This document shows positions 15,505-24,372 of a stretch of DNA of 25,424 nucleotides, piece by piece; position 1 is the stretch's first letter, and every line of letters starts with the position of its first letter. A program made the position numbers and the translations under genes. The notes under the pieces are model-generated. The model worked only from the letters and a program-made list of their open reading frames with translations, searched no databases and was not told the DNA's origin. The stretch comes from an uncultured Propionibacterium sp. GTDB lineage: Bacteria; Actinomycetota; Actinomycetes; Propionibacteriales; Propionibacteriaceae. The stretch lies in assembly GCA_938036835.1 (NCBI GenBank), contig CALHWB010000066.1, forward strand, positions 1 to 25,424, in the 5' to 3' direction.

Positions 15505-16875
15505 TCACTCTTTGGGCTGATCGCCGCCAAGATCCCGGCGTTCGCGTTCAGCCTGCGCCAGGAGCTCGGCCAACGCGATGTCGAGATCGTCGTTGGCCGA
15601 GGACGGCTGCTCGTCCAAGACCCGCAGCGGATCATCCAGATCATCGGCGGTGGGCATCAGATCGGGATGAGCCCATACCGCATCGCGGCCGCTGACTCCT
15701 CGGTCGCGGGTCAGCGCCGCCCACAGATTGGCCGCGTCGCGTACCCGGCGGGGCCGCAGATCCATGCCCAGCAGAGCGCTGAACAGCTGCTGGCCGGGGT
15801 TGTCGGTGGCCCGGCGGCGGCGGATGGCCTCGTCCAGCAGCGGGGCAGCCTGCGGCATCCACTTTCCCAAGGTGGTGCTGGTGACCTCATCGACCCAGCC
15901 TTCCACTAAGGCGATCAGAGTCTCCAACCGGCCGATGATCTCCAACTGCTCCTTGGTCTGGATTGGCATGAACAGCCGACCCTGCAATTGTTCACTGAGC
16001 TGGCTGAGACGTTCAGGACTCATCGAGTGCACGTCTTCGGCATCGATGGCGTCGGTGAGCGCCGAGACATCGATTGTGATCTCCCGGGCATAGTGCTCCA
16101 CCAGAGCCAGCAGCTGGGGCCCCAGCCAGCCCACCTGGCCAAACAGCCGTTGCCGGGCGTTTTCCCGGACGGCCAGATAGAGCCGGACGTCCTCGGCGGA
16201 AACCCCGAGGCCGGCAGCGAAGGCAGCCACATTCGTCGGGAGCAATACCACCTGGGCCCGGGGCAGTACCTGTAGTCCTAGTTCACTGCCCGAAACGACC
16301 TGACTGGCCGTGCGGCCGATGGCCTGGGAGAGCTGCATGGCATACAACTGCCCCGCCGCCCCGCGCAGCATCGGGGTCAGCAGTTTCGCAAAGTGGGCGA
16401 AGTCGGCAGGCATGTCCTGGACGCCACTGAACTGGCTGCTGAAGGAGTCGGCCAGGGCATTGGCAAGCCGGCTGATCACCGGCGCCACGATTTCCTGCCA
16501 GGAATCCATGGTCTGTTCAACCCATTCGGCCCGGCTCCAGGCTTGGGGTGTGCTTACCGGGGCGGTGAAGTCTACATTCGGATCGAGCCAGAGCACGGCG
16601 AGGCGGTCTGCATCGGCGACCAGACGTTGATCCTGGGCATCCATGGTCCGGTCCGTGCCGAGACTGGCCACCACCTGCCGTACCGCGTGGCGGGCCTGGG
16701 TCCAGTCCAGTTCACCGCTGTTGGCGCCCGGGGCCATCACCGACATCGCCTGTTGCAGCTGGCTGAGCATGGCAGGAAGGTCGAGTTCGCCGCCGCCGCC
16801 CAGGCCCAACTGCCGTAGCCAATCGGCCAGCGGATCCTCGGGCCGGTCGCCGGAGGTAGACTTCTCGTCGTTCAT
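15505..16875 (-). CDS. DUF2342/zincin-like protein, metalloprotease site not conserved
   Basis: This is a 456-residue protein of the actinobacterial family annotated as zinc-dependent metalloprotease (DUF2342; Rv3195 in mycobacteria, from memory). Family features are LPTNVAAFAAGLGVSAEDVRLYLAVRE, the ALVEGWVDEV stretch (322-331) and a C-terminal RPRRVRDAANLWAAL. The zinc-site helix in relatives carries a HEXXH-like or REXXH-like pattern; here it reads R237-E238-N239-A240-R241, so both metal-binding His positions are Arg. The N-terminus has a Gly-rich acidic stretch and there is no signal peptide or membrane segment, which suggests a cytoplasmic protein. The ATG at 16875 is preceded by GAGGTGAGTGAG. 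It is divergent from the PDZ-Lon gene across 193 bp. It is probably an inactive family member or one with an altered site. Confidence 0.82.
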   Translation of the reverse strand: MNDEKSTSGDRPEDPLADWLRQLGLGGGGELDLPAMLSQLQQAMSVMAPGANSGELDWTQARHAVRQVVASLGTDRTMDAQDQRLVADADRLAVLWLDPNVDFTAPVSTPQAWSRAEWVEQTMDSWQEIVAPVISRLANALADSFSSQFSGVQDMPADFAHFAKLLTPMLRGAAGQLYAMQLSQAIGRTASQVVSGSELGLQVLPRAQVVLLPTNVAAFAAGLGVSAEDVRLYLAVRENARQRLFGQVGWLGPQLLALVEHYAREITIDVSALTDAIDAEDVHSMSPERLSQLSEQLQGRLFMPIQTKEQLEIIGRLETLIALVEGWVDEVTSTTLGKWMPQAAPLLDEAIRRRRATDNPGQQLFSALLGMDLRPRRVRDAANLWAALTRDRGVSGRDAVWAHPDLMPTADDLDDPLRVLDEQPSSANDDLDIALAELLAQAERERRDLGGDQPKE

Positions 16876-16894
16876 CGCTCACTCACCTCGCCAG

Positions 16895-16917
16895 GAATGG
16901 GTGTTCGGTTCCCATTC
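16895..16917. repeat. Inverted repeat in the leader of the DUF2342-like gene
   Basis: GAATGGG (16895-16901) and CCCATTC (16911-16917) form a 7-bp stem with a 9-nt loop. It lies 20 nt upstream of the - strand start codon, within the likely untranslated leader. It could be an operator or an RNA hairpin; no regulator is suggested by the sequence. Confidence 0.35.
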
Positions 16918-17068
16918 AACCGCAGCACGCAACAATGTGCTGCCTGGCTCGTGATCGAAGACCTATTCACCGGATTCTGATGACCCCGGTGCGACGCCGG
17001 TCGGTAGCCGGATACCGGTAGGGTGTATATACCCAATAGCATTCCACGACCTGCCGCCGAGGTGAGCG

Positions 17069-18115
17069 ATGACGAAACAAGGCTGGACGGCCATGGTGTC
17101 CACGGTCCTGTTCGTCGTGCTGATCGCGATCGTATCGTTGTTGCCGGTGCCGTTTGTCAGTTGGGCGCCGGGTTCGGTGACCAACCTGCTCGGCACCCAA
17201 GACGGCCAGCCCATAGTGCAGATCATGGGAACCACCACCTATCCGGCCTCCGGGCAGGTTCAGCTGACCACTGTGGCGGTCACCAGAGCGGACGCCACGA
17301 TGACTCTGCCGCAGGCTTTCCTGGCCTATGTGCTGCCGGCCCAGCAGGTGTTGCCGCGCGAGGTCGTCTATCCGATCGGTAGGCCCAACACCCAGCAGCA
17401 AGCCGAGGAAGTCCAGCAGATGGCATCTGCTCAGCGGGACTCGGTGGTGGCGGCCCTGATCGCTGCCGGACATGAGGTGACCCCGCTTCCGGTGGTCACC
17501 CAGGTGTCCAGTTCGGGACCGGCCTATGGCAAGGTTCAGGCCGGCGATTTGGTGTCCACGGTGGATGGTTCGGCGGTGAATAACCGCTCCCAGGTCCAGG
17601 CGATCCTTGCCCAGATCGAGCCGGGCACCGTGGTCCGGCTGGGCCTGATCCGCGAAACACAGCGGTTCGAGGTGGCGATCACCACCGTCGCCGCGCAGGA
17701 CGATCCGAGCGCGGCCAAGCTCGGTGTGGATCTAGACAACAGCTTCCAGCACGATGTACAGGTACGCTTCGCCCTGGATCCGGACATGGTGGGGGAGTCG
17801 GGTGGGTTGGCCTTCGCGCTGACCATCTACGACGAGTTGACCCCCGGAGATCTGATATCGGGTCGTAGCGTGGCGGCCACCGGGGAGATCAATGCCTCCG
17901 GTGAGGTGGGCAGCATCGGCGCATTGCGGCAGAAGCTGCGGGCAGCTGAACGGGCCGGGGCCCAGATCATGCTGGTGCCGGCCAGTAACTGCCCGGACGT
18001 GGCCGGGCTATCCTCCGATATGGATGTGGTTGCGGTGACCACGTTGACCGATGCGATCACCAGCCTGCAATTGCTGAGCGATCCCGATACCGCCCAACAG
18101 GTACACCGATGCTGA
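17069..18115 (+). CDS. Membrane-anchored PDZ and Lon-like serine protease (YlbL family)
   Basis: This is a 348-residue protein with one N-terminal membrane helix (about 8-30), so the rest lies outside the membrane. A PDZ domain spans about 140-210 (SGPAYGKVQAGDLVSTVDGSAVNN ... GTVVRLGLIRE, abbreviated). A Lon S16 peptidase domain follows: catalytic Ser244 in VGESGGLAFAL and catalytic Lys289 in IGALRQKLRAA, with the typical ATGEI at 270-274. This is the YlbL/Rv3194c architecture, thought to be a cell-envelope protease. The ATG at 17069 has GAGG 6 nt upstream. The stop overlaps the next gene by 7 bp. A TA-rich GGGTGTATATACCC (17021-17034) 35 nt upstream may hold the -10. It begins a three-gene run with the PPA1309 and UPF0182 genes. 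Confidence 0.92.
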   Translation: MTKQGWTAMVSTVLFVVLIAIVSLLPVPFVSWAPGSVTNLLGTQDGQPIVQIMGTTTYPASGQVQLTTVAVTRADATMTLPQAFLAYVLPAQQVLPREVVYPIGRPNTQQQAEEVQQMASAQRDSVVAALIAAGHEVTPLPVVTQVSSSGPAYGKVQAGDLVSTVDGSAVNNRSQVQAILAQIEPGTVVRLGLIRETQRFEVAITTVAAQDDPSAAKLGVDLDNSFQHDVQVRFALDPDMVGESGGLAFALTIYDELTPGDLISGRSVAATGEINASGEVGSIGALRQKLRAAERAGAQIMLVPASNCPDVAGLSSDMDVVAVTTLTDAITSLQLLSDPDTAQQVHRC

Positions 18116-18642
18116 AACCCGGCAGTGAACGTGTCGAGACCCTGCTGACCGCACTTGTCGAGATAGAAAGCTTCGTGGGCCGGGCCGGCTGGGATCAGCC
18201 AGCCCGGCTGTTCGCCCTGGTCTCGACGGCCGATCTGCTGGCCGCCGAGCCAAGCCTGGCCGGGCAACTCAAGAAGACCGGCCCGGGCGCGCTGTCATCG
18301 GTGGAGCAGGAGGATTTCCGTTCGGGTACCGACCTGTTGACGGCGCTGGGCCAGCTTGCCTGGCCGGCTACGGTCGCCGGCTGCGCATTGGCCACCGAGC
18401 GCAGTTTTCTGCCACCGGCGGCGGAGGCCGATATCCCGGCGCGGCCGGATCTGGCTGCGGAATTTGTGGCGGCTCATCCCGACCGGCAGGATCTACGGGT
18501 GGTGGCGGGGGCGCTGCGCGGCGCTGACGGTGGCGTGCTGACCCATTGCGTCGCCAGGTTGACCAGTGATCCAACCGACCTGTTGATGGGCACCGACCTG
18601 GTGCCGGCGCTGACCCGGGCTCTGGCCTGTACACTGAATTGA
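18109..18642 (+). CDS. PPA1309 family protein
   Basis: This is a 177-residue protein of an actinobacterial family of unknown function, named after a Cutibacterium acnes gene. Recognisable family stretches are GWDQPARLFALVSTADLL near the N-terminus, TVAGCALATERSFLPP in the middle, and LRVVAGALRGADGG and TDLLMGTDLVPALTRAL at the C-terminus. No signal peptide, membrane helix or catalytic motif is seen, so it is probably cytoplasmic. The ATG lies inside the end of the PDZ-Lon protease gene (7-bp overlap), and the UPF0182 gene starts 16 bp downstream, so the three are surely co-transcribed. The constant company of a membrane protease and a large membrane protein suggests a shared envelope role, by inference only. 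Confidence 0.85.
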   Translation: MLKPGSERVETLLTALVEIESFVGRAGWDQPARLFALVSTADLLAAEPSLAGQLKKTGPGALSSVEQEDFRSGTDLLTALGQLAWPATVAGCALATERSFLPPAAEADIPARPDLAAEFVAAHPDRQDLRVVAGALRGADGGVLTHCVARLTSDPTDLLMGTDLVPALTRALACTLN

Positions 18643-18658
18643 GTAACGAGGGGACTAC

Positions 18659-21562
18659 ATGTCTAAAACCAGTAGCACGGATTCCACCAAGCCGGGCCGG
18701 CGTCGTGGCGCGTTGGCCCCGACGGTGGTGGTGCTGGCGGTGCTGATCGTGGGTTTCATGTTGTTCTCGCGGGTGTGGACCGACCTGCTGTGGTACCGCT
18801 CCGTATCCGCGGCCGAGGTCTTTCGAATCAGATTGATCAGCACCATCGGGTTGTTCGCCATCTTCGGCGTGCTGATGGCGGCGGCGGTGTGGCTGAGCAT
18901 GGCCATCGCGCACCGGCTTCGACCGGTGGGGGCAAAATCGGGCAAGTCCGCCTCCGGCACCCTCAATCGCTACCGTGCGGTGCTCTTGTCCCGGGCTTGG
19001 CTGTTCATGGGAGTTCCCGCGGTTGGTCTGGGCGTGCTGGCCGGCACCGGTTCGGTCGCCAACACCGATATGTTCCTCGCCTGGCTGAACAGCACCGGCT
19101 TCGGTCGCACCGAGCCCTATTTCAACCTGGACGTCTCCTTCTACGTCTTCGATCTGCCTTGGTGGCGGTTCGTGGTCAGCCAGGTGACCTGGACGTTGAT
19201 CGTCGCGCTGCTGGCTGCGGCCGCGGTGCATTTTATCAATGGTTCGCTGCGTTCCAGCCCGTTGCAGGTCAGCCAATCGGGCGAGGGAGCCACCCCCCAG
19301 GTGAAGCTGAGCAACCCCTTTGGCCCCAATGCCCAAGCCCAGTTGTCGGTGATGTTCGGGCTGTTGCTGTTGGCCATCGGGGTCGATCAGTGGCTGGGAC
19401 GCTATGCGTTCGCTATCTCCGACAACGATCCGCTGATGACCGGGGTGGGCTATACCGATGCCGAGGCCCGCATCACCGCGAAACTGATTATGGCGGTGAT
19501 CTGTGCCATTGCCGCGGTGATCTTCTTCGTCAACGCCCGGCTCCGGCATTGGATCATGCCGGGGGCAGCCGTCGCCCTGGCGATCGCGTCTAGCCTGATC
19601 GTTCAGGGAGCCTACCCGGGCCTGATCCAGCATTTCGATGTGCGCCCCAATGAGCCCGACCGGGAACGGCCCTATATCGCCAATCAGATAGCTGCCACTC
19701 GGGATGCCTATGGGCTGTCCGATGTCGAGATCACCGACTATGAGGCGACCACCAGCGCCGCCGCAGGTCAGTTGATCGCCGATGCCGAGGCCCTGCCGGG
19801 GATCCGGCTGATGGATCCACAGGTCATAGCGCCCACCTTCGAGCAATTGCAGCAGGTTCGTGGCTACTATTCCTTTCCCAAGGTGCTAGACGTCGACCGG
19901 TATACGATCAACGATCAGGAGACCGATGCCATCATCGCGGTACGCGAGATCAACATCGGTGGGCTGCCGTCCGGCAACCAGACCTGGAACAACGTCCACA
20001 CGGTCTATACCCATGGCTATGCCATGGTCGGGGCCTATGGCAACCGTCGGCAGGCCAGCGGGGTGCCCGAATGGATCGTGCGGGACATCCCGCCGGTGGG
20101 CGAACTGGATCAGGTCGAACCCCGGGTGTATTTCGGGGAGCGGACCGACGAGTACTCGGTTGTGGGGGCAAGAGAGGGGGTTTCACCGGTCGAATTGGAT
20201 ACCCCCGGAGGTGGCGAATCGGGCACCGGTGGTGGTGAGACCTATACCACCTACACCGGATCGGGCGGGGTACCCATCGGTAACATGCTGGTGCGCGCGT
20301 TGTTCGCGGCCCGCTTCGGCGACATCAACCTGTTGCTCAGCAATCGGGTGCATGCCGAATCCCGGATTCTGTTCGAGCGCACCCCCATGGAGCGGGTGGC
20401 CAAGGTGGCGCCCTGGCTCAATATCGACAAGGATCCCTATCCGGCGGTGGTCGATGGCCGGGTGGTTTGGATCCTGGATGGCTACTCGACCAGCAACAGC
20501 TATCCCAACTCGCAACGAGTCGACCTGGCCAGCGCCACCAGCGATTCGTCCAAGGAGTGGGTGCCCATAGCCACGGAACGCAGCGATGTCAACTATCTGC
20601 GCAATTCGGTCAAGGCCGTGGTGGATGCCTATGACGGCACGGTGAGCCTATATGCCTGGGACGCCTCGGATCCGGTGTTGCAGACCTGGGCCAAGGTCTA
20701 CCCGGGCATGCTGCGGTCGGCCGACGAGATCAGCCCAGACCTAAAAGCCCATCTGCGTTATCCGCAGGATCTATTCAAGGTGCAACGCCAGATTCTGTCC
20801 CGCTATCACATGACCGATCCGATGGCCTGGTACCAGCAATCCGATCTTTGGCGGGTGCCCGACGATCCACGTGCCAAGGACACCAAGGAACCAGCCTATT
20901 TCCTGTCGATCAAGTGGCCCGGGGATGAAACCTCGGTCTTCAGCCAGACCACGGTTTTCGTCCCCAATGAGCGAGAGAACCTGGGTGCCTACATGGCCGT
21001 GGTCGCCGACGCCTCCCATCCCGGCTATGGGCGGATCAGGGTGTTGCGGCTGTCGGACACCCATCAGGTGCCTGGCCCGAACCAAACCTTCAACGCCATC
21101 CAGACCGACCAGCGGGTTCAATCCTCCCTGCTGCCGTTCACCAGTCAGGGGGCCGCGAAGCCGGTCTACGGCAATCTGCTCACCCTGCCGTTGGGTGGTG
21201 GGCTGATCTATGTCGAGCCGATCTATACCCAGGGCGAAACCCAGGGGTCTTACCCGGTGCTGCGGTTCATCGTCGTCCGGTTCGGGGAGAGCATCGGTAT
21301 CGGGGAAACCCTGCAGGAGGCTCTCGACATGGTGTTCGAAGGGGATTCGGGCGTCGAAACAGGTGAGAACTCGACTCCACCGGAGGAGGACTCCGGGATT
21401 CCTGCGAGCGGCACGGCCGCGGCCCAGGCCGCGCTGGATGAGGCGATGCGGGCCTACCAGGCCGCCGATGAGGCGCTGAAGGCCGGAAATCTGGCGGAAT
21501 ACCAACGCCAGATCGACAACGCCCGCAAGCAGGTGGAGGCCGCCCAGCGGGCCCTGCGGTGA
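18659..21562 (+). CDS. UPF0182 family membrane protein
   Basis: This is a 967-residue protein of the UPF0182/COG1615 family (mycobacterial Rv3193c). Seven hydrophobic helices are visible at about 20-39, 58-82, 110-130, 168-192, 226-246, 273-292 and 298-316. A large outside domain follows, with typical stretches such as ERPYIANQIAATRDAYGL, TYTHGYAMVGAYGNRR, WIVDGYSTSNSYP-like WILDGYSTSNSYP and YPQDLFKVQRQILSRYHMTD. A Gly-rich loop (GGGESGTGGGETYTTYTGSG) interrupts it. The tail is acidic and then an Ala/Gln-rich coiled coil in the last 45 residues. The ATG has GAGGGG 7 nt upstream. The molecular function is unknown; roles in the cell envelope are likely. It is the last gene of the run and converges with the M16 genes over only 45 bp. 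Confidence 0.94.
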   Translation: MSKTSSTDSTKPGRRRGALAPTVVVLAVLIVGFMLFSRVWTDLLWYRSVSAAEVFRIRLISTIGLFAIFGVLMAAAVWLSMAIAHRLRPVGAKSGKSASGTLNRYRAVLLSRAWLFMGVPAVGLGVLAGTGSVANTDMFLAWLNSTGFGRTEPYFNLDVSFYVFDLPWWRFVVSQVTWTLIVALLAAAAVHFINGSLRSSPLQVSQSGEGATPQVKLSNPFGPNAQAQLSVMFGLLLLAIGVDQWLGRYAFAISDNDPLMTGVGYTDAEARITAKLIMAVICAIAAVIFFVNARLRHWIMPGAAVALAIASSLIVQGAYPGLIQHFDVRPNEPDRERPYIANQIAATRDAYGLSDVEITDYEATTSAAAGQLIADAEALPGIRLMDPQVIAPTFEQLQQVRGYYSFPKVLDVDRYTINDQETDAIIAVREINIGGLPSGNQTWNNVHTVYTHGYAMVGAYGNRRQASGVPEWIVRDIPPVGELDQVEPRVYFGERTDEYSVVGAREGVSPVELDTPGGGESGTGGGETYTTYTGSGGVPIGNMLVRALFAARFGDINLLLSNRVHAESRILFERTPMERVAKVAPWLNIDKDPYPAVVDGRVVWILDGYSTSNSYPNSQRVDLASATSDSSKEWVPIATERSDVNYLRNSVKAVVDAYDGTVSLYAWDASDPVLQTWAKVYPGMLRSADEISPDLKAHLRYPQDLFKVQRQILSRYHMTDPMAWYQQSDLWRVPDDPRAKDTKEPAYFLSIKWPGDETSVFSQTTVFVPNERENLGAYMAVVADASHPGYGRIRVLRLSDTHQVPGPNQTFNAIQTDQRVQSSLLPFTSQGAAKPVYGNLLTLPLGGGLIYVEPIYTQGETQGSYPVLRFIVVRFGESIGIGETLQEALDMVFEGDSGVETGENSTPPEEDSGIPASGTAAAQAALDEAMRAYQAADEALKAGNLAEYQRQIDNARKQVEAAQRALR

Positions 21563-21607
21563 GCCCGGACGAAGGCGGGTGATACATCGGACGCGTCTGG
21601 TTGGCCG

Positions 21608-22963
21608 TCAGCCGTCCAGCGATTGCGGGGAGATCACTTGCGGATCCAGGCCGAGCGCGGTGAGCCCGGGCAGCAGGCCGGTTGCCTGCCCACACAGCAC
21701 CACGCTTACCCGGTCGGGCCGCACCACCTCGGCGAATGCCCGGTTGGCGGTGGCCGCGGTCACTTCCGTCACCCGGGACTGGTGGCGATTCACCCACTCG
21801 GGTTGCACACCTGCCGCTGCCAGCGCAGCCGCCTGGTCGGCGATCGTCTCGGCGGTCTGGAAATGCAGGGGTGCGATACCCAGCAGGTAGCTGCGCGCAT
21901 CGCTTAGTTCATCGGCGGTGAACGGTCTGCGCTGGATATCCAGCAGTTCGAGGATTCTGGCCACGGCATCCGGTGCGATCTCGGTCCGGCAACTGGTGCG
22001 GACGGAGAAGGTGCCGCCGGAACGCAGTGAATGGAAGCCGGCATGCGCCCCATAGGTGTAGCCGAGTTCCTCGCGCAGCACCAGGTTCAGCCGGGAACCG
22101 AAAGAACCCCCCATCGCGGTGGCCGCGACATCCAGGGCCGCCCAGCGGGGGTCGTTCCGGTCGGGACCGGCACAGCCGATCCGGATATCGGTCTGGACCG
22201 CCTCTGGGCGATCGATGACCCATACCTGCGGTGCGGCGGGATTCACCCGAAACGGCTGGTGTCCGGCCGTCTGGCCGCCCTGCCAGCCAGCGAAACCGTT
22301 AGCCACCAGTTCCAGGGTGGATGTGGGCAGGTCGCCGGCCAGCACGATGGTGGCCGCTGCCGGCCGCCACCAGTGCCGGTGGAAACCGGCCACGTCATCC
22401 GAGGTGATGGCGGCCACCGTGCCGCTGACGCCTGCGGTGGGACGCCCGGCCCGGGTGCTGGGATCGATGACCGCGCGTTGGAAGCCCAGCGCAGCCAGGT
22501 GCTGGCTGTGCACCAGGCCCTGCTGGATCTCGGCCAGCCGAAGGGCGACCTGACGGGCCACATCGGAATCGTCGAAGGCCGGCTGGGTGATGATCTCGGC
22601 CAGGAGATCAAGGGCACCGGGTAGCCTGCTCGCCGGTACCTCCATCCGGCAGATGGTCGCCGGCCCCAAGGCGGTACCTGAGTAGGTGGCTCCCTGGTTT
22701 TCGAGTAACTCGGCCAGTTCGGCGCCGGGATGGGTGCGGCTGCCCTCATCGCTGGTGCGCACGGCGATCGTGGCGATGCCCTCCGATTCGGCTGGCTCGA
22801 CGCTGGTGGGCACGTCGAACACCACCTGGGCGCTGAGTACATGCTGGCCCGGCAAGTGATACAGCCAGACTCGGGCGCCGTTGGGCAACTGGGCCCGGAC
22901 GGGTTCCGGGAAACGCCAGCGCTGGGCCGGGGCGACCGATGGGCGCGGTAGCATGCCGGTCAT
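21608..22963 (-). CDS. M16 peptidase-like protein without HXXEH (probable non-catalytic subunit)
   Basis: This is a 451-residue M16B-fold protein. Aligned with its neighbour, GFAHLFEHLMFAGS corresponds here to GIATIAVRTSDEGS (62-75), so all three site residues are replaced: Thr65, Val68 and Arg69. The C-terminal half keeps the family signature GSFGSRLNLVLREELGYTYGAHAGF, whose Arg-Tyr pair binds substrate in M16 enzymes. This is the pattern of the alpha partner in heterodimeric M16 proteases such as mitochondrial processing peptidase. The open frame runs upstream to 23554, but the ATG at 22963, overlapping the stop of the active gene as ATGA, starts the conserved domain. No signal peptide is seen, so the pair is probably cytoplasmic. 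Confidence 0.9.
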   Translation of the reverse strand: MTGMLPRPSVAPAQRWRFPEPVRAQLPNGARVWLYHLPGQHVLSAQVVFDVPTSVEPAESEGIATIAVRTSDEGSRTHPGAELAELLENQGATYSGTALGPATICRMEVPASRLPGALDLLAEIITQPAFDDSDVARQVALRLAEIQQGLVHSQHLAALGFQRAVIDPSTRAGRPTAGVSGTVAAITSDDVAGFHRHWWRPAAATIVLAGDLPTSTLELVANGFAGWQGGQTAGHQPFRVNPAAPQVWVIDRPEAVQTDIRIGCAGPDRNDPRWAALDVAATAMGGSFGSRLNLVLREELGYTYGAHAGFHSLRSGGTFSVRTSCRTEIAPDAVARILELLDIQRRPFTADELSDARSYLLGIAPLHFQTAETIADQAAALAAAGVQPEWVNRHQSRVTEVTAATANRAFAEVVRPDRVSVVLCGQATGLLPGLTALGLDPQVISPQSLDG

Positions 22964-24273
22964 CGGGTTGTTCCGATCAGGTAGCGCAGGGCTGAGCAAT
23001 GCTCGGGATGCAGCCAGGTCCGGGTGGCTTGGGCCACCTGCTCGGCCCCAATGGCAAGGATCTCGTCCAACTCGTGGTTGATGCGCTCGGGATCGTCGAA
23101 GTGGCCGGTCATGAAGTTGAGTTGGTCGGCTCGCCGATCGACCGGTGCCAGCCCCGCCAGCCATTCGCGTTCGATACCAGCCTTGGCTCTGGCCAGCTCT
23201 CGGGTATCCGGGCCGTTGGCGGCCAACCGCTCCAGGTGGGCCAGGATCGGCTCGGTGAGGGCGGACAACTCGACATCCTCGCGCGGTCGCGCCGAGATCA
23301 CTGCCAGGGATGAGCCTCGCGCCAGCCCCAGATCGAGGCAGCCTATTCCCTCGGCCAGCTGGCGTTCGCGGACCAGATCGCGGTTGAGCCGGGCCGACTG
23401 GCCATCGCCCAGCAACGCCAGGGCGATATCCAGCGCCAGCCGGTCGGGGTGATCCAGGGCCGGGGTGCGCCAGCCCAGATGCAGCATCGGTCTTGGCACT
23501 TCGCGTTGCACGGTCAACTCGGCGTGGTCGTGGTGGGGCGGCAGGGTGGGGCATTGTTCCCGGCCCGCGGGGGTTCCGGCCGGGAGCTGCCCGAAATACC
23601 TGCCGACCAACTCGTGGGCGGTCTCGACCTCGACCGCTCCTGACAACGCCAGCGTTGCATTACCGGGGTGATACCACCGCTGGTGGAAGGCCTGCACGTC
23701 GGTCAGGGTGGCCGCGTCCAGGTCGGCCATTGAACCGATCGGGGCATGCCGGTAGGGATACCCGGCGGGGAAATTGAGCTCCAGCAGCAGCATCAGCTGG
23801 TCGCCGTAGGGCACGTTGTCGTAGCGCTGGCGTTTTTCCTCCTTGACGACCTCGCGCTGGGTGGTGAAGTTCTCCTCGTCCACCCGCAGGCTGCTCATGC
23901 GTTCGGATTCAAGCCACAGGGCGAGTTCTAGGGCCTGGGGGCCAACCGTCTGAAAATAGTTGGTGCGGTCGAAACCGGTGGTTGCGTTGGCCGACCCGCC
24001 CACCGCCTGGATCGCGGTCAGATGCTCGCCGCTAGCCACCTGGGCCGAGCCGGCGAACATTAGGTGTTCGAATAGGTGGGCGAACCCGGTAGCGCCCACG
24101 GTTTCGTCTCGCGAGCCGACTCCGTACCACAGGTTCACCGCGACTCCCGGAGCCAACGGATCCGGGTTCACCAACAGGCGCAATCCGTTGGCCAAGGTGG
24201 TGTCGATTATCGGATAGTGGGTGCGCTGGGCACTCGTGACGGTGGTCGGGATGGCTTCCCGGACGGCTTGCAT
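22960..24273 (-). CDS. M16 family zinc metallopeptidase (catalytic subunit)
   Basis: This is a 437-residue M16B peptidase. The inverted zinc motif HLFEH is at 66-70 (His66, Glu69, His70), and the distal Glu is among Glu141/Glu145/Glu146 in REVVKEEKRQRYDN. FDRTNYFQTV and HQRWYHPGNATLALSGAV are typical of the family. The C-terminal half is somewhat degenerate in the Arg-Tyr region, which the partner keeps. The ATG at 24273 has no ribosome binding site, but TAGCAT (24280-24285 on the - strand) lies exactly 6 nt before it, which suggests a leaderless mRNA. It is followed by the inactive paralogue with an ATGA overlap; together they should form a heterodimer that degrades or processes peptides. 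It is divergent from the BtrH-N-like gene across 111 bp. Confidence 0.93.
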   Translation of the reverse strand: MQAVREAIPTTVTSAQRTHYPIIDTTLANGLRLLVNPDPLAPGVAVNLWYGVGSRDETVGATGFAHLFEHLMFAGSAQVASGEHLTAIQAVGGSANATTGFDRTNYFQTVGPQALELALWLESERMSSLRVDEENFTTQREVVKEEKRQRYDNVPYGDQLMLLLELNFPAGYPYRHAPIGSMADLDAATLTDVQAFHQRWYHPGNATLALSGAVEVETAHELVGRYFGQLPAGTPAGREQCPTLPPHHDHAELTVQREVPRPMLHLGWRTPALDHPDRLALDIALALLGDGQSARLNRDLVRERQLAEGIGCLDLGLARGSSLAVISARPREDVELSALTEPILAHLERLAANGPDTRELARAKAGIEREWLAGLAPVDRRADQLNFMTGHFDDPERINHELDEILAIGAEQVAQATRTWLHPEHCSALRYLIGTTR

Positions 24274-24285
24274 GGGGCGATGCTA
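24273..24285 (-). promoter_or_regulatory. Probable leaderless promoter -10 of the M16 pair
   Basis: TAGCAT on the - strand (24280-24285) matches TANNNT and is separated by 6 nt from the ATG. No purine-rich ribosome binding site is present. A -35 is not evident. Confidence 0.45.
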
Positions 24286-24372
24286 GCGCGTTGCCTCCGG
24301 CCGGGGCTCGCCGCGGGGCCGCCGCCCAGTCACGTCGAGGGTCATTCCGTTCGGCCCACGGCCCCGGCACGT

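Noticed and set aside
18368..19846. 492-codon open frame on the - strand opposite UPF0182
   Set aside because: It is rich in His, Gln, Gly and Arg as expected from reading a high-GC gene backwards, has no family features, and lies wholly opposite firm genes.
52..24273. Search for CRISPR arrays, tRNA/rRNA genes or insertion sequences
   Set aside because: No regularly spaced repeats, no cloverleaf, and no transposase or integrase frame was seen; nearly all sequence is accounted for by the genes listed.
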